A DNA stretch of 64,000 nt from assembly GCA_016710325.1 (NCBI GenBank), contig JADJXK010000001.1, positions 682,001 to 746,000 of the forward strand, given 5' to 3'. The first letter of the stretch is position 1. Each line of letters starts with the position of its first letter. Source of the stretch: Candidatus Leptofilum proximum (GTDB lineage Bacteria > Chloroflexota > Anaerolineae > Promineifilales > Promineifilaceae). Shown here piece by piece: positions 9,300-16,741 of the stretch. The position numbers and the translations under genes were made by a program. The notes below the pieces were generated by a model. That model had not been told where the DNA came from and searched no databases. It saw nothing but the letters and a program-made list of their open reading frames with translations.

Positions 9300-9890
9300 T
9301 CACGTGACACCTACTGCTCCAGGACGCTCATTTTGCTGTTCAAAAAACGTGAGCATCTTTCGCAAATGGGTGACGTACACATCCATTCTGGCCGCGCCGT
9401 AGCTGTGTATTTCATTTTCGATCTCTTGCGCGTACGCTAATTTATCGGGGGATAATAAGGTTGATTCAATGGTGCGATCCCGATGCCGGAACCTGCTAAT
9501 TTGCTCCTGACGAAAATCTATTTCATCTTGAATCTGTTTAATGAGCGCGTCTGGCTCCACCAAAAACGCATAGCGGATGCGGAATAACAGACTGCTCTCG
9601 CTGTGACGAAAGGCTTGTTTGATTGGGCTGTTTAAAAAGTAAGTGAGTAATTTCTTACCTTTTGGGGTGATCGAATAGATTTTTAAGTCTGGTTTACCGT
9701 CGCGCTCTTCCTCTATGAAGGTCACCAGATTGGTTTCATACATTCTTTTTAGCGTTGTGTAAATTTGGCTAAGAGGCGCTCTTCTTCTCTCGAAACGTCC
9801 TTCAGTGTCGAGATGTTTTTTGACATCATAACCGGTTCGCGGATTGACGGTAAGCAGGCCCAGAATATAGTGCTCCAGCTTCATTTTCAT
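9300..9890 (-). CDS. PadR-family transcriptional regulator (copy 1)
   Basis: A 196-residue dimeric repressor type. Residues 1-75 form the PadR winged helix (LEHYILGLLTVNPRTGYDVKKHL ... PLSQIYTTLKRMYETNLV, then the wing with DGKPDLKIYSITPKG), followed by a helical dimerisation domain (Vir_act_alpha_C type) with FRIRYAFL and a heptad-like C-terminus. The ATG at 9890 has GGAAG at seven bases. It is closely similar to the second copy upstream. Its stop is 66 bp before the first sulfatase gene on the same strand, so it likely heads and controls the sulfatase-transporter operon, with AT-rich palindromes upstream as candidate operators. The ligand is unknown; PadR proteins usually sense phenolics or drugs. 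Confidence 0.9.
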   Translation of the reverse strand: MKMKLEHYILGLLTVNPRTGYDVKKHLDTEGRFERRRAPLSQIYTTLKRMYETNLVTFIEEERDGKPDLKIYSITPKGKKLLTYFLNSPIKQAFRHSESSLLFRIRYAFLVEPDALIKQIQDEIDFRQEQISRFRHRDRTIESTLLSPDKLAYAQEIENEIHSYGAARMDVYVTHLRKMLTFFEQQNERPGAVGVT

Positions 9891-10293
9891 CGTCAAACTT
9901 CCTCATTTCATGATCATTGAAACAGCGTGAAGGAACTTTCAGCTATAGATTTGTCGACGATCTCGGTATTGTGCAAGGGGGCGAAGCACGGCCGTTTTGC
10001 CATTTGCCCACTATGAATATTTGCGGAATATATATTCATGAACTATATATGTAAATAGTATATATATTTATATACTCATTGTCAATGGGTAGTCCTGGAT
10101 TTTTGGATTGGTAACATTCAGCCACCAGTAATTTGGCTGGCTGTTCCAGCTGAATTGTCCCAGACGGTGGTTTGCTAGGTTGAGGGTGCTTAACGTTAGT
10201 TGCGGTTAAAGATTAAGACTGGTGAAAAACGCGACTTTCACAACAAGCGTGAATTATTTCTGAGCTGAGAAAGCCCTATAAACAAACTGGCTC
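9891..10293. other. Intergenic region between the two PadR genes
   Basis: No protein-coding signal. The stretch is notable for an AT-rich block at 10026-10080 (separate entry). The rest shows no clear hairpin or RNA gene. Confidence 0.6.
10026..10080. promoter_or_regulatory. AT-rich palindromic block, candidate PadR operator/promoter
   Basis: A nearly pure A/T block in a region of mixed composition, about 140 bp upstream of PadR copy 1. It contains the perfect 12-bp palindrome GAATATATATTC (10026-10037) and further inverted pieces (CTATATATG ... GTATATATATTT). PadR repressors are known to bind long AT-rich inverted repeats near their own promoters, so autoregulation is plausible but inferred. 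Confidence 0.45.
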
Positions 10294-10881
10294 TTACGCT
10301 GTTATTGCTTTTGCCTCTTCTTTTCGGTTTTCAAAAAATGTGAGGATATCTTGTAAACGTGCTACATAAAGATCCATTGCTGATGCACCGTAACTATGCA
10401 GCTCATCATTTATTGCCTGCACATACGCCAGTTCATCAGCAGATAAATTGGTAGAATCAACGGTCCGGTCTCTATACCGAAACTTGTTTATCTGCTTTTT
10501 ACGAAAGTCTAATTCTTCTTGAATCTGCTTGATAACCATTTCCAAATCCATTAAAAATGCATATCGGATCCGAAATAAAATGCTGCTTTCATTGTAGCGA
10601 AACGACTTTTCAAGCGGGCTGCTTAAGTAATCCATCAAAAATTGTTTGCCCTTCGCCGTAAGGGAATAGATTTTTAAGTCCGGTTTGCCATCGCGCTTTT
10701 CTTCCACAAAAGTCACCAAATTATTTTCACGCATACGTTTCAACGTATTATAAATTTGGCTAAGAGGCGCTCGCCGCCTTGTGAAACGTCCTTCGGTGTC
10801 AAGGTGTTTCTTAATGTCGTACCCGGTGCTGGGATTAATAGTCAACAGTCCAAGAATGTAATGTTCCAGCTTCATTTTCAT
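10294..10881 (-). CDS. PadR-family transcriptional regulator (copy 2)
   Basis: A 195-residue PadR protein, paralogous to copy 1 over its full length: the same opening (MKMKLEHYILGLLT), the same winged-helix core (GYDIKKHLDTEGRF ... RRAPLSQIYNTLKRM, DGKPDLKIYS) and the same FRIRYAFL dimerisation helix, with most changes in the C-terminal half. The start is set at the ATG at 10881, preceded by GGAGA at seven bases; a longer frame to 10956 has no such support. The pair probably arose by tandem duplication. It is separated from copy 1 by the AT-rich block, so cross-binding of the two repressors to the same operator is possible. Confidence 0.88.
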   Translation of the reverse strand: MKMKLEHYILGLLTINPSTGYDIKKHLDTEGRFTRRRAPLSQIYNTLKRMRENNLVTFVEEKRDGKPDLKIYSLTAKGKQFLMDYLSSPLEKSFRYNESSILFRIRYAFLMDLEMVIKQIQEELDFRKKQINKFRYRDRTVDSTNLSADELAYVQAINDELHSYGASAMDLYVARLQDILTFFENRKEEAKAITA

Positions 10882-11085
10882 CGTTAAGTCTCCATGCAAT
10901 ATCAGAGGTGCTGTTTTAAACTCTAGATTTCCCTCGCTCATCAGGGATTTTATCATTAAATCATTCTGCCAGGTGGAAGAAGTTATACTCGATAGTCAAA
11001 CTCTCTCGGATTGGGCAATTCACTCGATACGGGAAGGGACCAAAAAACAGAGCAGTTAATGACGACAAGGGTGGTTGTGTGATCA

Positions 11086-11157
11086 TCAGACCAAATTACT
11101 CAATTCGCCAATCTTCTTTTCGACCGTGATACAATTGGCGTAACAATTCATATGCGG
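11086..11157 (+). repeat. tRNA-Pro upstream region, copy A of a dispersed repeat
   Basis: About 72 bp directly in front of tRNA-Pro recur at 39406-39479 with roughly five differences. The shared part starts at TCAGACCAAATTACTCAA, includes the extended -10 TGATACAAT and ends in the first bases of the tRNA. Confidence 0.85.
11128..11135 (+). promoter_or_regulatory. Extended -10 promoter of tRNA-Pro
   Basis: TGATACAAT (from 11127) is an extended -10 box (TGn plus TACAAT) ending 20 bases before the tRNA; no good -35 hexamer is visible at 17 bp spacing. The same element is preserved in the copy at 39.4 kb. Confidence 0.55.
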
Positions 11158-11228
11158 CGCATGGCGCAGCTTGGTAGCGCGCTTCCTTCGGGTGGAAGAG
11201 GTCGTGGGTTCGAATCCCGCTGCCCCGA
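11155..11228 (+). tRNA. tRNA-Pro (anticodon CGG)
   Basis: A 74-nt cloverleaf: acceptor CGGCGCA/TGCCCCG with discriminator A, D arm GCGCAGCTTGGTAGCGC, anticodon stem CTTCC/GGAAG with loop TTCGGGT (anticodon CGG), and T arm GTGGG-TTCGAAT-CCCGC. CCA is not encoded. The fourth acceptor pair is a C-C mismatch (the usual proline tRNA has G-C), which is odd but isolated. It is followed by a strong hairpin terminator. Confidence 0.93.
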
Positions 11229-11237
11229 CGGGTAAGG

Positions 11238-11273
11238 AAAACGGCCGTTTCTCAGGTGAGGAACGGCCGTTTT
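11238..11273 (+). terminator. Rho-independent terminator of tRNA-Pro made of two ACGGCCGT copies
   Basis: AAAACGGCCGTT (11238-11249) and AACGGCCGTTTT (11262-11273) form a 12-bp stem with a 12-nt loop, ending in TTTT; GGGTA/TACCC outside can extend it. Each arm contains the genome-wide iterated palindrome ACGGCCGT. Confidence 0.8.
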
Positions 11274-11723
11274 GCTACCCTAGGAAAAATGTTATTCAGG
11301 AGCGGGACCGACGGGATTCGCTCATTCACGTGTATAACATTAGTTTTCTTACCAAAACACGTTGTTCAAGAGCATATATCAGAAAAATCTTGATTTCCCC
11401 CAATTGTATTACCTAACCGACAGCAAACTCAACACTACATTTTCACTTGAGCTTCTCCGATTATTTCTACTCGCCCTATAGTCCTCTTGCTATTTTAATC
11501 TACCCCTCCCGGGTAAATCTAATCCAGCTGTATTCATCAGTTTTCACAGCTTCACCATCTCACGAGGACGTCAGATTGAACTTTCCTGCGATTTCGATAA
11601 GATTCAGGGAGAGAAATCGGTGTTGTAACTTTCAGCAACGTCATTTTATCGTTTAGTTTTAGGTGCAGATTCATTTTGCTCATCATCTCTAAGAGAAAAC
11701 CCAATCCGTTTTAGCAGGCAGGG
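11274..11723. other. Intergenic region without recognised features
   Basis: About 450 bp between the tRNA terminator and the LuxR-type gene. Short open frames here lack ribosome sites and family resemblance. No repeat or hairpin stands out. Confidence 0.6.
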
Positions 11724-14702
11724 ATGAAAACATTACTAACCTCCATATTCGTCGGGCGTCGCGAAGAGAAAAATCAACTTGATGCCGTCCTGAACGCAGT
11801 TCAGAATGGTGTCGGACGTTGTGTCCTCGTCAGTGGCGAAGCAGGCATCGGCAAGAGTCGCCTTCTAGCCGAGGTCCAAGACCGAGCCGAGCATTCGGGT
11901 TTTAAGCTGCTGAACGGCCGTTGTTTTGAGCAAGACCGCTCCTTTCCCTATGCCCCTCTGGTCGATATGCTCCGCCCTTTTTTTGCGCAAAGCGTGGCCT
12001 CGGACCATCTATCTGCGCTTGGTTCATTTGCCCCAGAGATAATCAAATTACTGCCTGAACTGGAACCCCACTTTTTCCTGCCCTTGTCCGGATCTTCTCT
12101 TGATTCTGAGATCGAAAAGCGGCGTTTATTCGAGGGGCTGACCACGCTCTTCTGGCATCAAGCTGAAATCGGCCCCCTGCTGCTCGTTGTGGAGGACCTG
12201 CATTGGAGTGATCAGGCCAGCCTGGAATTCTTGCTGCACATGGTCCGGCGCATCGCAGGCCGGCCTATTGCCCTTCTGCTAACCTCTCGCATCGTCCAGC
12301 CACAAGCCGGGTTGGCCGAGCTGCTGGCCGGACTGGATCGGGAGCCAATCGCGCAAGAGATCAAGCTTAATCCACTTGATCGGAATGAAGTATCGCAGCT
12401 GCTCAAAGGTATTCTCAACCAGACGGAGGAACCATCGGCCGAATTCGTGGAAGCAGTTTACACCCTGACCGAAGGCAACCCCTTTTTTGCCGAAGAAATC
12501 TGCACGTCTCTTATTGCTAGCGGCGATATCTACTTCGCTGAGGATCAGTGGCGGCGTAAACCCTTATCTCAGATCGATATCCCTGACAGCGTACAGCGTG
12601 TGGTCCAACGACGTGTGAGCCAGATCAGCCAGGCAGCCAGGCAGCTCATTGATCTTGCCGCCGTCAGCGGGCGCAGCTTTGATTTTGCCGTTTTGCAGAT
12701 CTTAACTGGCCAAAGTGATAAAGAACTGTTGGATCTAATCAAGGAACTATTGGCGGCCAGACTGGTTGTCGAGGAAAGCGCTGATCGCTTTGCCTTTCGA
12801 CATGCCCTGACCCGCGAGGCGCTGTACGGCCGCCTGCTGGCGCGAGAACGTCAGGCGCTGCATGGGCAGTTGGTCCAGGCTATCGAACAGGTTTACGCCG
12901 ACTTGCTTGAGTCCCATCTGGAGGCGCTGGCTTACCATGCCTACGAGGCAGCGCTGTGGCCAAAGACAGTTGAGTATGCCCAGCGTGCTGGAGAAAAGGC
13001 GCTGGCGCTTTTTGCCCCACACGCCGCAGCCGAGCAGTTTTCCCGGGCCATAGAGGCAGCGGAACGGCTTTCTCAAGCATCAATTCCTGTACTTTACAAA
13101 CTGCGTGGACAAGCTCATGACACGCTAGGGAGCTTTGATCGGGCCAGAGCAGATTACGAGGCAGCCTTGCAAGCAGCCCAGCATGCCAGAGACCAACAAG
13201 CGACGTGGCAGTTACTGTTAGACTTGGGTTTGCTGTGGGCCTCGCGGGATTATGAACGCACAGGTGACTATTGCCAGCAGGCGCTGGACCTGGCCCGCAC
13301 CCTGGAAGACGAAGCGGCAGTTGGCCACAGCCTTAACCGGTTGGGTAACTGGCTGATGAACAGCGGTCGAGCAGCTGAGGCACTTGATTATCATCGGGAA
13401 GCGCTAAGCCTCTTTGAGGAACTTAATGATCAGACGGGTGTTGCCAAGACGCTTGATCTGTTAGCAATGACCAGTAACCAGAGTGGTGATGCAGCCAGCA
13501 CAGTAACTTATTATGAGCGGGCTATCCCAATTCTGCGTGAGCTGCATGATTGGCAGACACTATCTTCCAGCCTGGCCAATTTAGCCATTTATACGATGAG
13601 CCTGGAGCAGGCTAACGAAGCCATTAAACTGGCTCATGACATTGGCTGGCAGTCGGGCGAAGCATATGCTTTGAACTGTCTGAGCCTGGTGCTTTTCAGC
13701 GGTGGCCGCTACGGCGAGAGTCTGAATACGAGAACCCAGAGTCTTAAGCTGGCCCAAGCCATTGAACACCCGCAGTGGACTTCAGCCAACCACATCTATT
13801 TTGGCTTTTATTATATTGAGCTGCTGGCGCCGACCAGGGCGCAGAATCATCTTGAAGAAGGCTTGACGCTGTCCAAACAAATCAGCTCAACATTTTTTTC
13901 ATGGTTGGGAGGCGGCTGGCTGGCTTCGATCTATATTTTGCAGGGGCAGCTTGAGGCGGCAGAAACGCTCCTGGCTGAATTTCCTCAAGAGTGGATACCA
14001 ACTTTGTATACCGTAAGATTGGCCTGGGTCGAACTTGCCTTAGCCCAACAAGATGCAACCAAGATGCTTCAATTACTGGATGATTTGCTGAGTCTGCTGC
14101 CCGTCTTTGAGAATGCAAGGATCATGATACCGTTTCTCGGCCCAACCTGGATTTTAAAAAGTCAGGCTCTGCTGTTACTTGGTCGGCTAGATGAGGCTGA
14201 ACAGGTGCTGCTGCAAGCGCTGGAGTTATACACAAAGCACGGCATTGTCCCCGGGCTGTGGCGGAACTATATTGCCCTGGGCGATATTTACCTGGCAGCT
14301 GCGCGGACGGAGCAGGCCAGGGAAATGTTCACCCTGGCCCGCACGCAGATTGACACCCTGACGGCGACCCTTGATGAAGAAGATCTGCGTGAAAATTTTC
14401 GGCGCCGGGCATTGGCCATCATCCCGGACATTCAGCCGCCGACTCCCCGACAGGCGGCCAAACAGGAATTCGGTGGTCTGACCCGGCGTGAACGCCAGGT
14501 GGCGACGGTGGTCGCGCAAGGTTTGAGCAATCAAGAGATTGCTGACGAGTTGGTCGTGAGCATCAAAACTGTCGAGGCGCACGTCACGCGCATTCTCTCT
14601 AAGCTGGGGTTTTCTTCTCGGGCCCAAATTGCAGCCTGGGCGGTAGACAAAGGTCTGGCTTCAGCTCCCCAAGATTTGGACAGCCTTTCCTCAGCCGGCT
14701 GA
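11724..14702 (+). CDS. LuxR-family ATP-binding transcriptional regulator (LAL/MalT-like)
   Basis: A 992-residue signal-transduction ATPase with a DNA-binding tail. Order: AAA/STAND ATPase (residues about 8-300) with FVGRREE start, Walker A GEAGIGKSR (38-46) and Walker B LLLVVEDLHW (about 152-161); a winged-helix region with GRSFDFAVLQ; a long TPR array (about 400-880); and a C-terminal LuxR HTH (about 918-975) with LTRRERQVATVVAQGLSNQEIADELVV-type sequence. Such LAL regulators activate transcription when an inducer binds the TPR part and ATP promotes oligomerisation. It precedes three small plus-strand genes which may be targets. Its ATPase and TPR parts closely resemble the protein at 16742-19819, which lacks the HTH. 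Inducer unknown. Confidence 0.92.
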   Translation: MKTLLTSIFVGRREEKNQLDAVLNAVQNGVGRCVLVSGEAGIGKSRLLAEVQDRAEHSGFKLLNGRCFEQDRSFPYAPLVDMLRPFFAQSVASDHLSALGSFAPEIIKLLPELEPHFFLPLSGSSLDSEIEKRRLFEGLTTLFWHQAEIGPLLLVVEDLHWSDQASLEFLLHMVRRIAGRPIALLLTSRIVQPQAGLAELLAGLDREPIAQEIKLNPLDRNEVSQLLKGILNQTEEPSAEFVEAVYTLTEGNPFFAEEICTSLIASGDIYFAEDQWRRKPLSQIDIPDSVQRVVQRRVSQISQAARQLIDLAAVSGRSFDFAVLQILTGQSDKELLDLIKELLAARLVVEESADRFAFRHALTREALYGRLLARERQALHGQLVQAIEQVYADLLESHLEALAYHAYEAALWPKTVEYAQRAGEKALALFAPHAAAEQFSRAIEAAERLSQASIPVLYKLRGQAHDTLGSFDRARADYEAALQAAQHARDQQATWQLLLDLGLLWASRDYERTGDYCQQALDLARTLEDEAAVGHSLNRLGNWLMNSGRAAEALDYHREALSLFEELNDQTGVAKTLDLLAMTSNQSGDAASTVTYYERAIPILRELHDWQTLSSSLANLAIYTMSLEQANEAIKLAHDIGWQSGEAYALNCLSLVLFSGGRYGESLNTRTQSLKLAQAIEHPQWTSANHIYFGFYYIELLAPTRAQNHLEEGLTLSKQISSTFFSWLGGGWLASIYILQGQLEAAETLLAEFPQEWIPTLYTVRLAWVELALAQQDATKMLQLLDDLLSLLPVFENARIMIPFLGPTWILKSQALLLLGRLDEAEQVLLQALELYTKHGIVPGLWRNYIALGDIYLAAARTEQAREMFTLARTQIDTLTATLDEEDLRENFRRRALAIIPDIQPPTPRQAAKQEFGGLTRRERQVATVVAQGLSNQEIADELVVSIKTVEAHVTRILSKLGFSSRAQIAAWAVDKGLASAPQDLDSLSSAG

Positions 14703-14886
14703 CCTGAACCAGCTACCATACCAGGCACCCTCCTATTACCTTTTTCAGTCTAACGATGTATCAGACCCTCAAAATGTAGGGTGCTTCCACTGGCATTGTA
14801 GGGTTTCCCCCGACGACATAGCTTCCACTTACTCCTATCATCAAATACATAACGCTCATATTCCGATTCAAAAAAGGAGAAAGCTG

Positions 14887-15318
14887 ATGAAAGCGAATGA
14901 AACGACAGAAGCAGAAGTATTGATGGTATTGAACAAATACATTGAAGCCTATCAAAAAAGAGACAAAGATGGGTTGATGAGCCTTTTTGCTCCGGATGCA
15001 GACCAGGTCCACTTTGGTACTGGTGTAGACGAAAAGCGTGTTGGCCGGGATCAAATCGGCTTTCAGGTTGAACGGGACTGGTCGCAGACAGAAGCACTGG
15101 CCTTTAACCTTACCTGGCACCAGATTTCGACGGCTGGACCCGTGGCCTGGATCGCGGCTGAGGGCCTGGGCCAGGGCCAGGCCGGGGGTCAGGCGTTTGC
15201 GTTCCCCATGCGGATGACTGGCGTGCTGGAAAGACGCGGCGACGAATGGCTTCTGGTTCATTCCCACGCCTCTCTGCCCGCAGCGGGCCAGGAAGAAGGC
15301 GATTCCGTGCCGGTGTAA
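14887..15318 (+). CDS. NTF2-like (SnoaL/DUF4440-type) protein
   Basis: A 143-residue protein with an NTF2-like cone fold by pattern: N-terminal helices (VLMVLNKYIEAYQKRDKDGLMSLF) followed by APDADQVHFGTG and alternating strands ending in TGVLERRGDEWLLVHSHASLP, which is typical of SnoaL-3 domains. These act as small-molecule enzymes or ligand pockets in the cytoplasm; no specific catalytic set can be assigned. The ATG follows GGAG at seven bases. It lies 184 bp behind the LuxR-type regulator on the same strand, which may control it. Confidence 0.8.
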   Translation: MKANETTEAEVLMVLNKYIEAYQKRDKDGLMSLFAPDADQVHFGTGVDEKRVGRDQIGFQVERDWSQTEALAFNLTWHQISTAGPVAWIAAEGLGQGQAGGQAFAFPMRMTGVLERRGDEWLLVHSHASLPAAGQEEGDSVPV

Positions 15319-15459
15319 AGGGCATATGGGTAGAAGGCCTTACCTAGTATGGCCTTCTATAACCTAGACAAGGGTATTACTTTAATAGTACGAACACCAT
15401 ACCCAGATTGTAGGATTTCGCAACCGGCTGGCTGACCTGCCCGAGAAGGTGTTTTAAAA

Positions 15460-15672
15460 ATGATTACTGAATTTTATATGTGTTCCAAATGTTTTGAAGC
15501 CGCGGATGATCCAACGCCGTGTCCACGATGTGGTGGTAAACGAGCCACCTGCCGACCCGGTGCCACTGATGATCCGATCCGGAAGCCGCTCATGGCAGTA
15601 ACGGGCGAGCTTAAGAGTCGGGCACCTGTGTGGTGGTTAAAAGCAGCCGGAAGGCTGGCTGCTGGTTATTGA
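15460..15672 (+). CDS. Small zinc-ribbon protein
   Basis: A 70-residue protein with two CxxC knuckles, CSKC (8-11) and CPRC (21-24), spaced as in a zinc ribbon, plus a further Cys at 31. The rest is a conserved-looking tail (DDPIRKPLMAVTGELKSRAPVWWL). AAGGTG lies upstream of the ATG. It could bind zinc and mediate protein or nucleic-acid contacts; no function can be given. It sits between the NTF2-like and GNAT genes, 48 bp before the latter, on the same strand. Confidence 0.6.
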   Translation: MITEFYMCSKCFEAADDPTPCPRCGGKRATCRPGATDDPIRKPLMAVTGELKSRAPVWWLKAAGRLAAGY

Positions 15673-15720
15673 AACGACATTTAAGCAGGATTCATTATAG
15701 TAACTGCAGGAGAAAAACTG

Positions 15721-16533
15721 ATGACAGAAATAGTGGCAGACCTTTCGCAGACTTCTCTGGCAACGGCCGTAAAAGCCAATTTGTACGCATTTTTTCAGGC
15801 GTTGTGCTATTCTGGCGCAGCCACTGTCCACGACAGCCTGCATGGCTTCAACTGGCGCACGGATATTGCCCATCCCTGGTTCAACGGGATGCTCAGCACA
15901 TTGCCTCCTACAGCAGACGCCAGCCAAATAATTAACGAGACAGTGAATTACTTCCAGGCGCACGATGTTCCCCACCTCTCCTGGTGGCTGGCTCCTCATC
16001 TTGAGCCAACCGATTGGAGCCAGTATTTATTGGCCTATGGCTTTCGATACAACAACAGCACACCGGGCATGGCTGTCGATCTGGCCACCTTGCCCCAGCC
16101 AACGCAACACCCGCTGACTATTCAGCGTGTTGAAGGCCAGCACATGCTCGCCGAGTGGACTGACACCCTGAAGCGGGGTTTCGGCATGCCAGCAGAAATG
16201 GCTTCTGGCATGATATCTATATTTGAAAGTCTGGGAACCGATCTTCCCTTCCGTTCCTATTTGGGTTATCTCAATGACAGGCCGGTAGCGTGTTCAACGC
16301 TATACCTGGGTGCGGGCGTCGCCGGTATCTACAACATCGCCACGGTGCCGGAGGCTCGTGGTCAGGGAGTTGGCTCGGCCATGACGTTAGCGCCTTTGTA
16401 CGAAGCGCGAGAAATGGGCTACCGGGCAGGCATTCTGCAATCATCGGAGATGGGATACGGTGTATATCAGCTGTTGGGGTTTCAGAAACTGTGTCAGGTG
16501 GATTATTTCTATTGGCAGGTTCCAGATTCTTAG
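15721..16533 (+). CDS. GNAT-family N-acetyltransferase
   Basis: A 270-residue protein with the GNAT acetyl-CoA fold in the C-terminal half: GVAGIYNIATVPEARGQGVGSAMT contains the motif A loop (R/Q-x-x-G-x-G/A, here RGQGVG, about residue 218-223), followed by ILQSSEMGYGVYQLLGFQK (motif B). The N-terminal 110 residues form an extra domain, so this is a two-domain GNAT. AGGAG precedes the ATG. The acceptor (small molecule or protein amine) cannot be deduced. The gene is the last of the plus-strand run behind the LuxR-type regulator and converges on the ATPase-TPR gene. Confidence 0.85.
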   Translation: MTEIVADLSQTSLATAVKANLYAFFQALCYSGAATVHDSLHGFNWRTDIAHPWFNGMLSTLPPTADASQIINETVNYFQAHDVPHLSWWLAPHLEPTDWSQYLLAYGFRYNNSTPGMAVDLATLPQPTQHPLTIQRVEGQHMLAEWTDTLKRGFGMPAEMASGMISIFESLGTDLPFRSYLGYLNDRPVACSTLYLGAGVAGIYNIATVPEARGQGVGSAMTLAPLYEAREMGYRAGILQSSEMGYGVYQLLGFQKLCQVDYFYWQVPDS

Positions 16534-16741
16534 GTAGACGGCCATACCACATTGAAATTTTCGGGAAGATTTCATGATTACCGCCCATTTCGCTGGCAGC
16601 GTCTTTCATAACAAGGTTTGATGTAGAAATCGTACTACGCTAACATTGGGTCTTTGCCGCACGGATTTTTGCAGTTACGCCATGGTTTTTGCGGATCCTC
16701 AAGTCCTTTACCCCTTTACGATCACTGTTAATACCGGGCAA

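Noticed and set aside
11155..11228. tRNA-Pro as an integration site with a 3' att repeat
   Set aside because: The distant repeat matches the promoter side only; no integrase of the tyrosine type was seen near the tRNA.
11171..11416. Plus-strand frame of 81 codons over the tRNA
   Set aside because: Covers tRNA-Pro and its terminator; not a protein gene.
11447..11656. Plus-strand frame of 69 codons before the LuxR-type gene
   Set aside because: No start signal and no conserved pattern; taken as non-coding.
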